A stretch of 64,000 bases of DNA from AC-37 sp036386455 (GCA_036386455.1 DASVVS010000087.1:1-64000); one strand, 5' to 3'. Shown: positions 44,590-54,490, counted from the first letter of the stretch. Made by a program: numbers and translations. The notes: generated from the sequence alone by a model not told the origin.

Positions 44590-46176
44590 CTAGTTCCCGC
44601 TCGGCTCGCCGGCCGCCGGAGCCGCCTGCGGCGCCGGGCCGGTCACGCGCTCGCCGGGGGGCGAGCTGGGCGGCGGGGTCGAGCCGTTCCCGCTTCCGCT
44701 GCTGCTTCCGTCTCCAGAGCCGACGCTGCCGCTCGTGTCGTCGCCTGACGGCTCGCCCGGGTTCAGGACGATCGTCGAGCCGTCCTCCTGGGTGGCGGTG
44801 GGCGGAGGCGTGACGGTCGTGTCGGTGGCGGGCACCGTCGCCGTGACCGGCGGGGTGGCCGGGTCGGCCGCCGGAACGGTGGCGGTGACCGGCTCCGGCG
44901 TGGTGGTGGTGGGGGCGGCGGTCTCCTCGGCGGCGGGCGCGGGAACCTGCGCGACGGAGGCGACCGCGACCGGCTCGCGCTTGTCCACGGGGCTCGCGGC
45001 GACGGTCGGCTCGGCGGGCCGCGGCGCGACGGCCGCGACGGCGGCGGGCTGGTTGGAGCGCTCGGAGGCGTGGATCGCGACCTCGCGGACCTCGGCGGCC
45101 CCGGCGGTCACGATGGCGGCGGCGGCGATGCCGGCCGCGGCCTTGGAGGCGAGCCCGGCCATGCCGGCGGAGAGCGCGCTGCCCGCGGTGGCGCCGCCGG
45201 CCGTGGCGCCCGCGCCGCCGGCCGAGGCGGCGATCCCGCTGCCGGCGCCACTGCTCGAGGCGGCGCCCACGCCCAGCTTCGCGACGAACAGCTTGATCGC
45301 GACGACCGGCCCGATCGGGTAGACGGCGGCGAGCGCGCGGTTGGTGCGGCGCAGCTCGGCGCGGAAGGTGCGGCAGCGCTCGCAGCCCTTGAGATGGCGG
45401 CGGACCGGCGCGGAGGTGCGGGCGAGACCCTCGGCCACCTGGCCCAGCTCGAGGCGAACCTCGCCGCAGGACAGCAGGCGCGCCTCGGCGGCCTCGCCGA
45501 GCGAAACCCGAGCGCGCACGAGCAGCGACTTGACGCTCGGCACCGTGGTGTCCATCGCCTCGGCGATCTGCTCGTAGGAGAGGGCGTCGATCTCGCGGAG
45601 CAGGAGCGCGGTCTTCTGCGTCTCCGGAAGCTCCTGCACGTCGGCGACGATCTGGCGGAACTCCTCGCGCTTGTGGACGGTGTCGGCGGTGGTGGTGCCG
45701 CCGTCGCGCTCGAAGACGTCCATCGAGTCCTGGCCGGCCGCGGTGGGCCGGCGGAGGTGGTTTAGGCAGCGGTTGCGCGCGATGCGGTAGAGCCAGGGCC
45801 GCGCGTTGATCGGGCGCTCGTCGGCGAGCATCGCGTTGAACGCGGCGGTGAAGACCTCCTGCAGCACGTCCTCGGCGTCCTCGGTGGAGCCGAGCATGTG
45901 GCGACAGAACGCGAGCAGCCGCGACTGGTAGCGGTCGACCAGCGTCTCGAAGGCTGCCTGCTGACCCTTGCGGGTCATCGCGATCAGCTTCTCGTCGCCC
46001 TGGAGCCGCAGCAGGGGTGACCGCCCCGGGAGAACCGGGAGGCGAGACGTGTGCTGAAGAGCGCCTGCTTCCAAGGGAAGATTCGAGCCGTTACCCGGTC
46101 GTTTTGACACGCTAGCACCGGAGAAGTTGCGGATCCACACGCGGATCTTCCGGCCCGCATCGGCCGGAATCGGCAC
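44590..46176 (-). CDS. ECF sigma factor fused to a zinc-binding anti-sigma-like domain and a long exported tail
   Basis: From the GTG at 46176, sigma region 2 spans about residues 72-143 (FETLVDRYQSRLLAFCRHML...LYRIARNRCLNHL) and region 4 about 178-226 (ALSYEQIAEAMDTTVPSVKSLLVRAR). A HLKGCERC motif (H261, C265, C268) follows, as in zinc-binding anti-sigma domains. An Ala/Gly-rich membrane segment and a Thr/Pro/Ser-rich outside tail complete the 528 residues. The fused domain could hold the sigma factor at the membrane. The start is uncertain: a GTG at 46110 or later starts are possible, because the core begins near residue 50. Confidence 0.85.
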   Translation of the reverse strand: MPIPADAGRKIRVWIRNFSGASVSKRPGNGSNLPLEAGALQHTSRLPVLPGRSPLLRLQGDEKLIAMTRKGQQAAFETLVDRYQSRLLAFCRHMLGSTEDAEDVLQEVFTAAFNAMLADERPINARPWLYRIARNRCLNHLRRPTAAGQDSMDVFERDGGTTTADTVHKREEFRQIVADVQELPETQKTALLLREIDALSYEQIAEAMDTTVPSVKSLLVRARVSLGEAAEARLLSCGEVRLELGQVAEGLARTSAPVRRHLKGCERCRTFRAELRRTNRALAAVYPIGPVVAIKLFVAKLGVGAASSSGAGSGIAASAGGAGATAGGATAGSALSAGMAGLASKAAAGIAAAAIVTAGAAEVREVAIHASERSNQPAAVAAVAPRPAEPTVAASPVDKREPVAVASVAQVPAPAAEETAAPTTTTPEPVTATVPAADPATPPVTATVPATDTTVTPPPTATQEDGSTIVLNPGEPSGDDTSGSVGSGDGSSSGSGNGSTPPPSSPPGERVTGPAPQAAPAAGEPSGN

Positions 46177-46215
46177 GTAGGCACTCGCGGCCGGCGACTT
46201 AGACTCAGTCCGCGG

Positions 46216-46300
46216 GCCCGGGTGATGGAACTGGTAGACAGCGGGGCCTTAAAAGCCCTTGCCCTCCGTGGGCGTGTGGGTTCGAATCCCACCCCGGGCA
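46216..46300 (+). tRNA. tRNA-Leu (anticodon TAA)
   Basis: The 85-nt sequence folds as a class II tRNA. Acceptor arms are GCCCGGG/CCCGGGC with discriminator A, the anticodon loop CTTAAAA gives anticodon TAA (reads UUA/UUG), there is a long variable arm, and the T arm is GTGGG-TTCGAAT-CCCAC. CCA is not encoded. It would decode the rare leucine codons in this GC-rich genome. Confidence 0.94.
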
Positions 46301-46361
46301 CTCGCCGCCGCCGAGTCGCCGGCTCCCGCGGCGGGAGCGGGATCAGCTCGGCGGCCGGCGG

Positions 46362-47612
46362 CTAGTCGTCGTGGCCGGGGCGGTGCGGTCCGTCGCCGCC
46401 GGGAACGCGTCCCGACCTGCCCGCGGCCGGGCGCGCCTCGTAGCCGCCGCCCTCGGCCTCGCGCGGCCGGTCCTCGCGCCGCAGCTCGCGCTCCTCGGAG
46501 CCGCGCGGCTCGTGGCCCTTGCCACCGGAGCCGGAGCGGGAGTCGCCGCCGCCGGAGCCGGAGCCGCCGCCGGAGTCGCCGCCGGAGCCGGAGCCGGAGT
46601 CGTCGTCCTTCTTCCTGCCCCGCTCGGTCGGATCCGGGATCCCGGAGGTGTCGGGCGGGTTGTCCATCTTCTTGGTGTCGCGCGGGGGAAGGAACGGCTC
46701 GCGCTCGGTGGGCTTCATCCCGGCCTCGATCTGGCGGCCGCGCTCCAGCTCGGCGTTGAACTCGGCCCCGAGCAGCACGGCGATGTTCGAGATCCACAGC
46801 CAGACCAGGAACGAGATCACGCCGCCGAGCGCGCCGTAGGTCTTGTTGTAGGAGCCGAAGTTCGCGACGTAGAACGCGAACGCGACCGACGCCGCGACCC
46901 AGATCAGCACCGCGAAGATGCCGCCGGCGGTGATCCAGCGGAAGCCCGGCTGCTTGACGTTCGGCGCGGCCCAGTACAGCAGCGCGAACATGAGGCTCAC
47001 GATCAGGAGCAGGACCGGCCACTTGGCGATGTTCCAGGCGGTCACCGCGCTGTCGCCGAGTCCGATCACGTTGCCGGCCTGCTCGGCGAGCCCGCCGGTG
47101 AAGACGACCGCGACGGCGCACACGAGCGTGCCGATCACGAGCGCCAGCGTCACGCCCACGCGCACGGGGAGGCTCTTCCAGATCGGGCGCCCCTCCTCGA
47201 CCTCGTAGATCGCGTTCGACGCGCGCATGAACGCGGCGGTGTAGCCCGACGCCGACCAGAGCGCGCCCGCCAGGCCCGCGACGAATGCGAAGCCGGCGGT
47301 GCCCTGGCTGCTCTGCAGGTCCGTGACCGCGTTCGTGAAGATCTCCTGCGCCGGCCCGGGCGCCACCTTCCCGAGGTTGTCGATCAGCGGCTGCGTGGCC
47401 GATTCGCCGATCAGGCCGAGCAGCGACACGATCACGATCAGGGCCGGGAAGATCGCCAGCACCGCGTAGTAGGTCAGCGCCGCGGCCCAGTCGGTGAGGT
47501 TGTCCTCGCGGAACTCCTTGACCGTCCGCTTGGCCACCGCGACCCACGATCGCTTCCCGAGCTGGCCCGGATGATCTGGCGTGCTGGACTGTGTGCTCAT
47601 GGCTTGAGGCAT
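46362..47612 (-). CDS. YihY/BrkB-family membrane protein with disordered charged tail
   Basis: The 416-aa product has about six membrane helices with the family start DWAAALTYYAVLAIFPALIVIVSLLGL, then LPVRVGVTLALVIGTLV and LVWLWISNIAVLLGAEFNAELER. YihY/BrkB proteins are of uncertain function; the older ribonuclease BN assignment was withdrawn. From about residue 310 the tail is a Ser/Gly/Asp- then Arg/Glu-rich disordered region. A second ATG four codons in could be the start. Confidence 0.9.
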   Translation of the reverse strand: MPQAMSTQSSTPDHPGQLGKRSWVAVAKRTVKEFREDNLTDWAAALTYYAVLAIFPALIVIVSLLGLIGESATQPLIDNLGKVAPGPAQEIFTNAVTDLQSSQGTAGFAFVAGLAGALWSASGYTAAFMRASNAIYEVEEGRPIWKSLPVRVGVTLALVIGTLVCAVAVVFTGGLAEQAGNVIGLGDSAVTAWNIAKWPVLLLIVSLMFALLYWAAPNVKQPGFRWITAGGIFAVLIWVAASVAFAFYVANFGSYNKTYGALGGVISFLVWLWISNIAVLLGAEFNAELERGRQIEAGMKPTEREPFLPPRDTKKMDNPPDTSGIPDPTERGRKKDDDSGSGSGGDSGGGSGSGGGDSRSGSGGKGHEPRGSEERELRREDRPREAEGGGYEARPAAGRSGRVPGGDGPHRPGHDD

Positions 47613-47648
47613 ACCCGCGCGCTCGACGCGGTATACGTTTTAAGGCGC

Positions 47649-47924
47649 GTGAAACTTCTGTTCATCCCAATCAGCGTCAGCAGCGGCCTCCTCGCCGGGT
47701 TCCTCGGCAAGAAGGTCTTCGAGCAGCTCTGGGGCGTGATCGACGACCGCGAGCCCCCCGAGGCGGAGCACCGCTACGCCTCCTGGGGGAAGGTGCTGCT
47801 GGCCGCGGCGCTGCAGGGCGCGATCTTCCGCGGCACGCGGGCGCTCGTGGACCGCGGCTCGCGCAATGCGTTCGCGAACCTGACCGGCACATGGCCCGGT
47901 AAGGAACGCCCTGAGATCGAGTAG
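47649..47924 (+). CDS. DUF4235 small membrane protein
   Basis: The 91-aa protein starts MKLLFIPISVSSGLLAGFLGKKVFEQLWG and continues SWGKVLLAAALQGAIFRGTRALVDR, ending TGTWPG, the pattern of actinobacterial DUF4235 proteins with two membrane segments. I chose the GTG at 47649; TACGTT ends 9 nt upstream. It is divergent from the YihY/BrkB gene over 36 bp and lies upstream of the mce cluster. Its role is unknown. Confidence 0.85.
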   Translation: MKLLFIPISVSSGLLAGFLGKKVFEQLWGVIDDREPPEAEHRYASWGKVLLAAALQGAIFRGTRALVDRGSRNAFANLTGTWPGKERPEIE

Positions 47925-48076
47925 CTAAACGCAGCCTTAACACGCGTTCTCGCGGCAGCAACGAAACCGCCGCAAATTCACACCCGCATCCGGTAGATTT
48001 CCGCGCCCTGTAGCCCTACGCGGACCGGTGCCGAACCGGACCCCGCCGCGGGTGGGGAGGAGATCAGGGCACGGGA

Positions 48077-49510
48077 ATGCGATCGGGTGCGAGCGTTGCA
48101 GGACGCATAGCCGCCATTGGGGCGGTCCTCGCCGCGATCGTGATCGTGGCCCTGCTCCTGTTCCGCGGGGGCGGCGGCTACACGGTCACGGCCGAGTTCC
48201 ACAACGCCTCCCAGCTCGTGAACGGCAACCCGGTCCAGATCGGCGGCGCCCCGGTCGGCTCCGTGAAGAAGATCGATCTGACCGACGACAACCGCGCGAC
48301 GGTCGAGCTCTCGCTCAAGGAGGACTTCGACGACCTCCCCGCCGAGACGCAGGCCGTGATCCGGCAGGCCTCCCAGTCCGGCATCGCCAACCGGTACGTC
48401 GAGCTGCAGCTGCCGCCCGCGAACAAGCGCTCCGGCAAGAAGATCGAAGACGGCGGCCGGATCCCGATCACCAAGACGACGACGCTCGTCGAGCTCGACC
48501 AGCTCTTCAACACGCTCGACCCCGACACGCGCACCGCGGTCTCCGACTTCTTCCGCAACTCCGCCAAGCAGTTCAAGGGCAAGGAGGAGCAGCAGCGCGA
48601 GCTCTACCGCTACCTCAACCCGGCCCTCTCCACGTCGAGCCGCCTGTTCAACGAGCTCAACCGCGACTCCCCCCTGCTCGCGCGCTTCCTGCAGGACAGC
48701 GAGGAGCTCGTGACCGCGCTCGCCGAGAAGCGCGACGACCTGTCGGCGCTGATCGGCAACGCCAACCGCACCTTCCGCGCGCTCGGCGCCGAGCGCGCCG
48801 CGCTGGGCGAGTCGATCGCCCGGCTGCCCGACTTCATGCGCACGGCCAACACCACGTTCGTCAACCTGCGCGCCGCGCTCGGCGACGTGGACCCGCTCGT
48901 GCAGGCCTCGCGCCCCGCCGCCCGGGCGCTCGGCCCGTTCCTCGACGAGCTGCGCCCGCTGGCCGCCGACGCGCGGCCGACGATCCGCGACCTCAGCAAC
49001 ACCCTGCTGCGCCGCGGCGCCGACAACGACCTGCTGGACCTGCAGAAGACCTTCCCGGCGCTCGCGTCCGCCGCGCTCGACACCAAGGAGCGCCGCCCGG
49101 ACTTCGGCAGCGGCCCGAAGGACGTCGGCGAGACCCGCGGCTCCTTCCCCACGACCGTCGACGCCCTCAACGACGCGGCGCCGATCATCGGCCTGGGCCG
49201 CCCGTACACGCCCGAGCTGATCGGCTGGTTCGACGACTTCTCGACCAGCGGCCCGTGGGACGCCGCCGGCGGCTTCTCGCGCGCGCAGATCGTCTTCAAC
49301 GCCCTGAACGTCACGGGCCAGGTTCCGCAGCTGATCCCGCTGGGCGACCGGGGCAGCACCTTCGAGCAGTTCGCGCGCACCGGTCAGCACCGGCGCTGCC
49401 CGGGCTCGGGCGAGGAGGCCGCGGTCGACGGCTCCAACGTCTTCTCCGCGGCCGAGCAGCAGGCGCTCGACTGCACAGAGGAGGACCGATCCGTGGGGCC
49501 CAACCCGTGA
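48077..49510 (+). CDS. MCE/MlaD-family protein 1 of 6
   Basis: This 477-aa protein has a short N-terminal membrane anchor (AAIGAVLAAIVIVALLLF), then the MCE domain (YTVTAEFHNASQLVNGNPVQIGGAPVGSVKKI, about 35-120), and a long helical region with repeated L/A heptads that forms the lipid tunnel in related complexes. MCE proteins bind and shuttle lipids across the envelope. It is the first gene of six tandem mce genes; a TAGATT box lies at 47994. The stop overlaps the next start (GTGA). Confidence 0.9.
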   Translation: MRSGASVAGRIAAIGAVLAAIVIVALLLFRGGGGYTVTAEFHNASQLVNGNPVQIGGAPVGSVKKIDLTDDNRATVELSLKEDFDDLPAETQAVIRQASQSGIANRYVELQLPPANKRSGKKIEDGGRIPITKTTTLVELDQLFNTLDPDTRTAVSDFFRNSAKQFKGKEEQQRELYRYLNPALSTSSRLFNELNRDSPLLARFLQDSEELVTALAEKRDDLSALIGNANRTFRALGAERAALGESIARLPDFMRTANTTFVNLRAALGDVDPLVQASRPAARALGPFLDELRPLAADARPTIRDLSNTLLRRGADNDLLDLQKTFPALASAALDTKERRPDFGSGPKDVGETRGSFPTTVDALNDAAPIIGLGRPYTPELIGWFDDFSTSGPWDAAGGFSRAQIVFNALNVTGQVPQLIPLGDRGSTFEQFARTGQHRRCPGSGEEAAVDGSNVFSAAEQQALDCTEEDRSVGPNP

Positions 49511-51207
49511 CCCGGCGCATCGTCACCGTCGTCACGCTGCTCGTCGTCTGCGCGATCGCGTTCGTGGGCACGGGTGCCGACGACGAGGCGAAGAAGGGGC
49601 ACGAGCTGCGGATCGCGTTCGACAACGCCTTCGGCCTGACCGAGGGCGGCGACCTCCGCGTGGCCGGCGTGCGTGCGGGCGAGACCGCGAAGTTCGTGAA
49701 CTCGCGCGGCAAGGAGTGCCAGAGCCCGCCCTCGACGGCGCAGCCGGTCCCGCGCAAGAACCCGCGCACGTGCGCGATCGTGATCGCGAAGATCACCGAG
49801 AAGGGCTTCGAGTCCTTCCGCAGCGACTCGCGCTGCGACATCCGCCAGCAGTCCCTGATCGGCGAGTACTACGTGGACTGCCAGCCGGGCTCGGCGCCCG
49901 AGGAGCTGCCGAGCGGCGGAGTGATCCCGGTCCAGCGCACCACCTCGACGGTGCCGCTCGACCTCGTCAACAACGTGATGCGGCGCCCCTACCGCGAGCG
50001 CTTCCGGCTGATCCTCGCCGAGCTCGGCACCGGCCTGGCCGGCCGCCCGGAGGAGCTGCGCGAGGTGCTGCGGCGCGCACACCCGGGCCTGCGCGAGACT
50101 CGCCGCGTGCTCCAGATCCTGGGCGACCAGCGCGACACCATCCGCGACTTCATCGAGGACTCCGACACCGTCGTCGCGGAGCTCGACGACAAGAAGGAGG
50201 AGGTCGCCCGCTTCATCCGCGAGGCCGGCGAGACCGCCGAGATCTCCGCTTCGCGGCGCGACAACATCGCCGCCGGCTTCCAGCGCCTGCCGGGCTTCCT
50301 GGGCGAGCTCCAGCCGACGATGGCTCGCCTCGGCGAGCTCACCGACGCGCAGACCCCGCTGCTGCGCGACCTCCAGACCGCCGCGCCGGCCCTCAACGAG
50401 TTCCTGACGCGCCTCGGGCCGTTCACCGAGGCGTCGCGGCCCGCGTTCCGCTCGCTCGGCGAGACCTCGGAGGCGGGCATCAGCGCGTTCCGCGAGAGCC
50501 GCGAGGAGATCGACGAGCTGCGCCGCCTGGCCGCCGCCGCGCCCGGTCTCGGCAAGCCGCTGCGCCAGTTCCTGCAGACCTCCGACGACCGCCGCCGCGC
50601 GGTCGACCGCGACCCGCGCGCCGAGGAGTCGGCTCCGGAGGCGCCGGACAAGAACTCGAACAAGCCGTCGGCGCGCCGCGGCTTCACGACGATGGAGTCG
50701 CTGCTCAACTACATCTACTGGCAGACGCTCGCGATCAACCAGTTCGACGAGTTCAGCCACATCCTGCGGACGGCGAACTTCATCACCGGCTGCACCACGG
50801 TGCAGAACGACCTGCGCGGGCCCGAGATGGGCGGCAGCGAGGCGCAGGTGGCGCTGCGCGAGAGCTGCAAGTCCTGGCTCGGCGACTACCAGCCCGGCAT
50901 CCTCAACCCGGACCCGACGGATCCCGACGGCGGCCGCATCGGCTTCGGCCAGGGTGGCGGCCAGACGAGCGCCTCGACCCGCGTCCCGCGCAAGACGGTG
51001 CCCCAGAAGGAGGGCGAGCGCCGCAAGGCCGGTGAGCCGGCGGCACTTCCGCTCCCCGGCCAGTTCGACCCGTCGGTCCCGCACGTGACTCTCCCGCCCG
51101 CCGTCCAGGACCTCGTGAACGGCGTGCGCGGCGGCGACGCGCCCGCCCCGCGCGGCGGCCAGGGCGAGAGCGCCGAGCAACTCCTCGACTTCCTCCTGGC
51201 GCCATGA
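49507..51207 (+). CDS. MCE/MlaD-family protein 2 of 6
   Basis: The 566-aa product is anchored by ITVVTLLVVCAIAFVGTG-like sequence near residues 5-22, followed by an MCE domain (LRIAFDNAFGLTEGGDLRVAGVRAGE). The domain holds a Cys-containing insertion with several cysteines (KECQS, RTCAI, SRCDI, VDCQP), which may form disulfides outside the membrane. A long coiled helical region and a Pro-rich end follow. The GTG start overlaps the previous stop, and the stop overlaps the next ATG (ATGA). Confidence 0.9.
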   Translation: MTRRIVTVVTLLVVCAIAFVGTGADDEAKKGHELRIAFDNAFGLTEGGDLRVAGVRAGETAKFVNSRGKECQSPPSTAQPVPRKNPRTCAIVIAKITEKGFESFRSDSRCDIRQQSLIGEYYVDCQPGSAPEELPSGGVIPVQRTTSTVPLDLVNNVMRRPYRERFRLILAELGTGLAGRPEELREVLRRAHPGLRETRRVLQILGDQRDTIRDFIEDSDTVVAELDDKKEEVARFIREAGETAEISASRRDNIAAGFQRLPGFLGELQPTMARLGELTDAQTPLLRDLQTAAPALNEFLTRLGPFTEASRPAFRSLGETSEAGISAFRESREEIDELRRLAAAAPGLGKPLRQFLQTSDDRRRAVDRDPRAEESAPEAPDKNSNKPSARRGFTTMESLLNYIYWQTLAINQFDEFSHILRTANFITGCTTVQNDLRGPEMGGSEAQVALRESCKSWLGDYQPGILNPDPTDPDGGRIGFGQGGGQTSASTRVPRKTVPQKEGERRKAGEPAALPLPGQFDPSVPHVTLPPAVQDLVNGVRGGDAPAPRGGQGESAEQLLDFLLAP

Positions 51208-52778
51208 CCCGCGGACGCACGACAGCCTCCATCGTCGCCAGCCCGGTCCTGATCGGAGCGGTCACCACGCTGATCGTGATCGTGGCCGTCTTCCTCGCCT
51301 ACAACGCGAACCAGGGCCTCCCGTTCGTGCCGACCTACAACCTGCGCGCCGAGGTGACCGGCGCCGCCAACCTCGTGAAGGGCAACGACGTGCGCGTCGG
51401 CGGCTTCCGCGTCGGCGTGATCGACCAGATCGGCACCGGCACGAAGATGGTGGACGGGCAGCAGCGCTCGATCGCCGTGCTGCGCATGAAGCTCGACAAG
51501 AAGGTCGAGCCGCTCCCGAAGGACACGACGGTGCTGATCAGGTCGCGGTCGGCGCTCGGGCTCAAGTACGTCGAGCTGACGCTCGGAAAGAGCGGCGAGG
51601 ACTACGTCGCCGGCGACACGATCCCGCTGGCGCAGTCGAAGGTCGCGGTCGAGTTCGACGACTTCCTCAACACGTTCGACTTCGAGACGCGGCAGAACCT
51701 GCAGGACTCGCTCACCGGGTTCGGCAACGCCTTCTCGGGCCGCGGGCAGGACATCAACACCGCGATCGCGAGCCTCGCGCCGTTCTTCCGCTACCTGCAG
51801 CCGGTCATGGCCAACCTGGCCGACCCGGAGACGCAGCTCGACGAGTTCTTCCGCCAGATCGGCCGCACGGCGGCCCAGGTCGCGCCGGTCGCCGAGGTCC
51901 AGGCACGCCTGTTCAGCGAGATGGCAGACACCTTCGCGGCGATCGGCCGGAACCCGGACGCGTTGCGCGCCACGATCGACCTCACGCCGCCCACGCTCGA
52001 CGTGGCGGTGCGCAGCTTCCGCGCGCAGCGTCCGTTCCTGAGCGAGTTCGCCGACCTCTCGCGCCGCCTGCGCCCGGCCGCCCAGGCGCTGCCGGTCGCG
52101 CTGCCGCGACTCAACTCGGCCTTCCGCGTGGGCACGCCGATCATCCGGCGCACCCCGCAGCTCAACGAGGCGACCACGGGCGTGCTCGAGGCGCTCCAGG
52201 AGCTCGCCGAGAACCCGAACACGCTGCTCGGGCTGAAGGACCTGACGACGCTCGTGCGCTCCGCGGGCCCGCTGTTCACCTACGTGAACCCGTTCCAGAG
52301 CGTCTGCAACTACGCGACGTACTTCCTCACCGGCCTCGCCGGGCACCTCTCCGAGGGCACGCCCAACGGCACGGCCCAGCGGGTCCAGGTCAAGCTCGAC
52401 ACGAGCGAGGCTGACAACCGCTTCAGCGACAGCGGCCACGACCGCCCGCCGGACCTCCCCGCCAACGTCGACCCGACGGGCGCGAAGGACAACCTCGGCA
52501 ACAGCCTCTACACCCTGCACGGCGCGCCGTACACCCCGGCGATCGACGCCCAGGGCAACGCCAACTGCATGGCCGGCAACTGGGGCTACGTCGACCGCTA
52601 CCCGGGCTCCCAGGGCCGCTACCCGCCGCGCAACGGCGAGCCCGACCCGGGCACGGGCCTCTACAACAACTTCCAGCAGCAGCACGCCGGCGGCAGCCAC
52701 GTGTTCATCGAGAACGACCCGCCGTACCTGCACGGCCCGACCTACACGGGCGTCCCGAGCCTGAGGGACGTGCCCTGA
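51204..52778 (+). CDS. MCE/MlaD-family protein 3 of 6
   Basis: The 524-aa product has an N-terminal anchor (PVLIGAVTTLIVIVAVFLAYNA) and an MCE domain (YNLRAEVTGAANLVKGNDVRVGGFRVGVIDQI...VEFDDFLNTFD), then the usual long helical region. The C-terminus after about residue 400 is polar and Gly/Pro/Asn-rich (YTLHGAPYTPAID, FQQQHAGGSH). It is coupled to its neighbours: ATGA upstream and TGATG downstream. Confidence 0.9.
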   Translation: MTRGRTTASIVASPVLIGAVTTLIVIVAVFLAYNANQGLPFVPTYNLRAEVTGAANLVKGNDVRVGGFRVGVIDQIGTGTKMVDGQQRSIAVLRMKLDKKVEPLPKDTTVLIRSRSALGLKYVELTLGKSGEDYVAGDTIPLAQSKVAVEFDDFLNTFDFETRQNLQDSLTGFGNAFSGRGQDINTAIASLAPFFRYLQPVMANLADPETQLDEFFRQIGRTAAQVAPVAEVQARLFSEMADTFAAIGRNPDALRATIDLTPPTLDVAVRSFRAQRPFLSEFADLSRRLRPAAQALPVALPRLNSAFRVGTPIIRRTPQLNEATTGVLEALQELAENPNTLLGLKDLTTLVRSAGPLFTYVNPFQSVCNYATYFLTGLAGHLSEGTPNGTAQRVQVKLDTSEADNRFSDSGHDRPPDLPANVDPTGAKDNLGNSLYTLHGAPYTPAIDAQGNANCMAGNWGYVDRYPGSQGRYPPRNGEPDPGTGLYNNFQQQHAGGSHVFIENDPPYLHGPTYTGVPSLRDVP

Positions 52779-54490
52779 TGGCGCGCAGCAAGCGACACCC
52801 GAGGGATCCGGGCATGACGCCGCTCAAGGCGGGCCTGCTCGCGGGCATCGTGCTGCTCGTCTTCACGTTCTTCGGCTACTCGCGCTACAACCCGTTCTCG
52901 GATCCGTACACGTTCACGGCGACCTTCGAGAGCGCGAACAACCTCCAGCCGAAGTCGCCGGTGCGCATCGCCGGCGTGGACGTCGGCAAGGTGATCGAGG
53001 TCAAGCCGCTGCCGGGCGACAAGGGCGCCGCGCGCGTGAAGATGGAGATCCAGAAGCGCGGGCTGCCGATCCACAAGGACGCCCAGCTCAAGATCCGCCC
53101 GCGGATCTTCCTCGAGGGCAACTTCTTCGTGGACCTCCAGCCCGGCACGCCGAACGCGGCGACGCTGAAGCACGGCGGCAACATCGGGATCCAGCAGACC
53201 GCCACGCCGGTCCAGTTCGGCGAGATCCTGACCGCGCTCCAGAGCGACACGCGCAGCGACCTGCAGACGTTCTTCAAGGAGTTCGCGACCGAGGGCCTCG
53301 GAAACGGCGGCGCGGAGGCCTACAACCGGATGCTCACCGACGCGCCCGAGGCCCTCCGCAACGTCTCGATCGCGAACGAGGCGACGCTCGGGGAGCGTCC
53401 CCACGACCTGTCGCGCCTGCTGCGCGGCCAGCAGCGCCTGTTCTCCCAACTCGTCGCGAACCCGGGCGCGCTCAAGGACCTGATCACGAACCTCAACCTC
53501 ACCGCCGAGGCGTTCGGACGCAACGACGAGGCGCTCCGGGCCGCGGTCCCCGCGCTGCGCGACACGCTGAGGGTCGGCCAGCCGGCGCTCGTCTCGCTGA
53601 ACAACGCGCTGCCCACGCTGCGGGTCTTCGCGCGTGAGGCGCTGCCGGGGGTCCGCTCGACCGCGCCGACCATCAACGCCTCGATGCCGTTCATCCGCCA
53701 GGCGCGGCTGCTCGTCAGGCCGCAGGAGCTGCGCGGCCTGGCCAGCGACCTGAGGAGGGCGATCCCCGACCTCGCGCGTGTGAACCGGGCCGCGATCCCG
53801 CTGCTCGACCAGCAGCGCGCGCTCAGCGCCTGCACCAGCAAGGTGCTCGTCCCGTTCGCCCGCGAGCCGATCCCGGATCCCGACTTCGCCGCGAAGTACC
53901 CCGACGCGACCAACCAGCCGTTCTACAAGCAGGCCCCGCGCTCGCTGGCCGGCCTCGCCGCCGAGAGCCGCGTGACCGACGCGATCGGCCCGATGTTCCA
54001 CATCCAGTTCTCGAGCGGCCCGGCGAACGTCGTGATCCAGAACGAGGGCCAGAGCATCTTCGCCGGCACGGCGAACCCGCCCGAGGGCGTCCGGCCGATC
54101 CGCCCGGAGGGCCGCCCGAAGTTCCGCCCGGGCACACCGTGCGAGACGCAGGAGGCGCCGAACATGAACGCCGCCGGCGGCTCGCCCGACCAGGTCGTGC
54201 TCGCGAACGGCCAGGAGGTCCTCGGCGACATCATCCCGCTGCTGCCCAAGAGCGCCCAGGGCACCCCGACCGCCGAGCAGCAGCTCAAGTTCGAGTGGGT
54301 GCTCGAGGCCGCGCGCCTCCGGGCCAAGGGCATCCACCCGCCCGACCCGATGACGTTCTCGGCCAAGACCTACCCGAAGGAGCTCGCGAAGGCCGGGCTG
54401 GCGACCACGAAGAAGGGCAAGATCTACAAGAAGGGCGACGAGAAGGCGCGCGCCCAGGCCGAGGCGCAGGAAGCGGGGAGCGTCCGATGA
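52778..54490 (+). CDS. MCE/MlaD-family protein 4 of 6
   Basis: The 570-aa product has a basic N-terminus (ARSKRHPRDPG), an anchor helix (AGLLAGIVLLVFTFFGYSRY), an MCE domain (YTFTATFESANNLQPKSPVRIAGVDVGKVIEV, LEGNFFVDLQPG) and a long helical region. It ends in a basic Lys-rich tail (KKGKIYKKGDEKARAQ). The TGATG overlap couples it to the preceding gene, and its stop overlaps the next ATG (ATGA). Confidence 0.9.
   Translation: MARSKRHPRDPGMTPLKAGLLAGIVLLVFTFFGYSRYNPFSDPYTFTATFESANNLQPKSPVRIAGVDVGKVIEVKPLPGDKGAARVKMEIQKRGLPIHKDAQLKIRPRIFLEGNFFVDLQPGTPNAATLKHGGNIGIQQTATPVQFGEILTALQSDTRSDLQTFFKEFATEGLGNGGAEAYNRMLTDAPEALRNVSIANEATLGERPHDLSRLLRGQQRLFSQLVANPGALKDLITNLNLTAEAFGRNDEALRAAVPALRDTLRVGQPALVSLNNALPTLRVFAREALPGVRSTAPTINASMPFIRQARLLVRPQELRGLASDLRRAIPDLARVNRAAIPLLDQQRALSACTSKVLVPFAREPIPDPDFAAKYPDATNQPFYKQAPRSLAGLAAESRVTDAIGPMFHIQFSSGPANVVIQNEGQSIFAGTANPPEGVRPIRPEGRPKFRPGTPCETQEAPNMNAAGGSPDQVVLANGQEVLGDIIPLLPKSAQGTPTAEQQLKFEWVLEAARLRAKGIHPPDPMTFSAKTYPKELAKAGLATTKKGKIYKKGDEKARAQAEAQEAGSVR

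Noticed and set aside
45984..46301. Minus-strand frame starting with MPGVGFEPTRP over tRNA-Leu
   Set aside because: It is a translation of the antisense tRNA and the sigma gene's 5' region, a common false gene.
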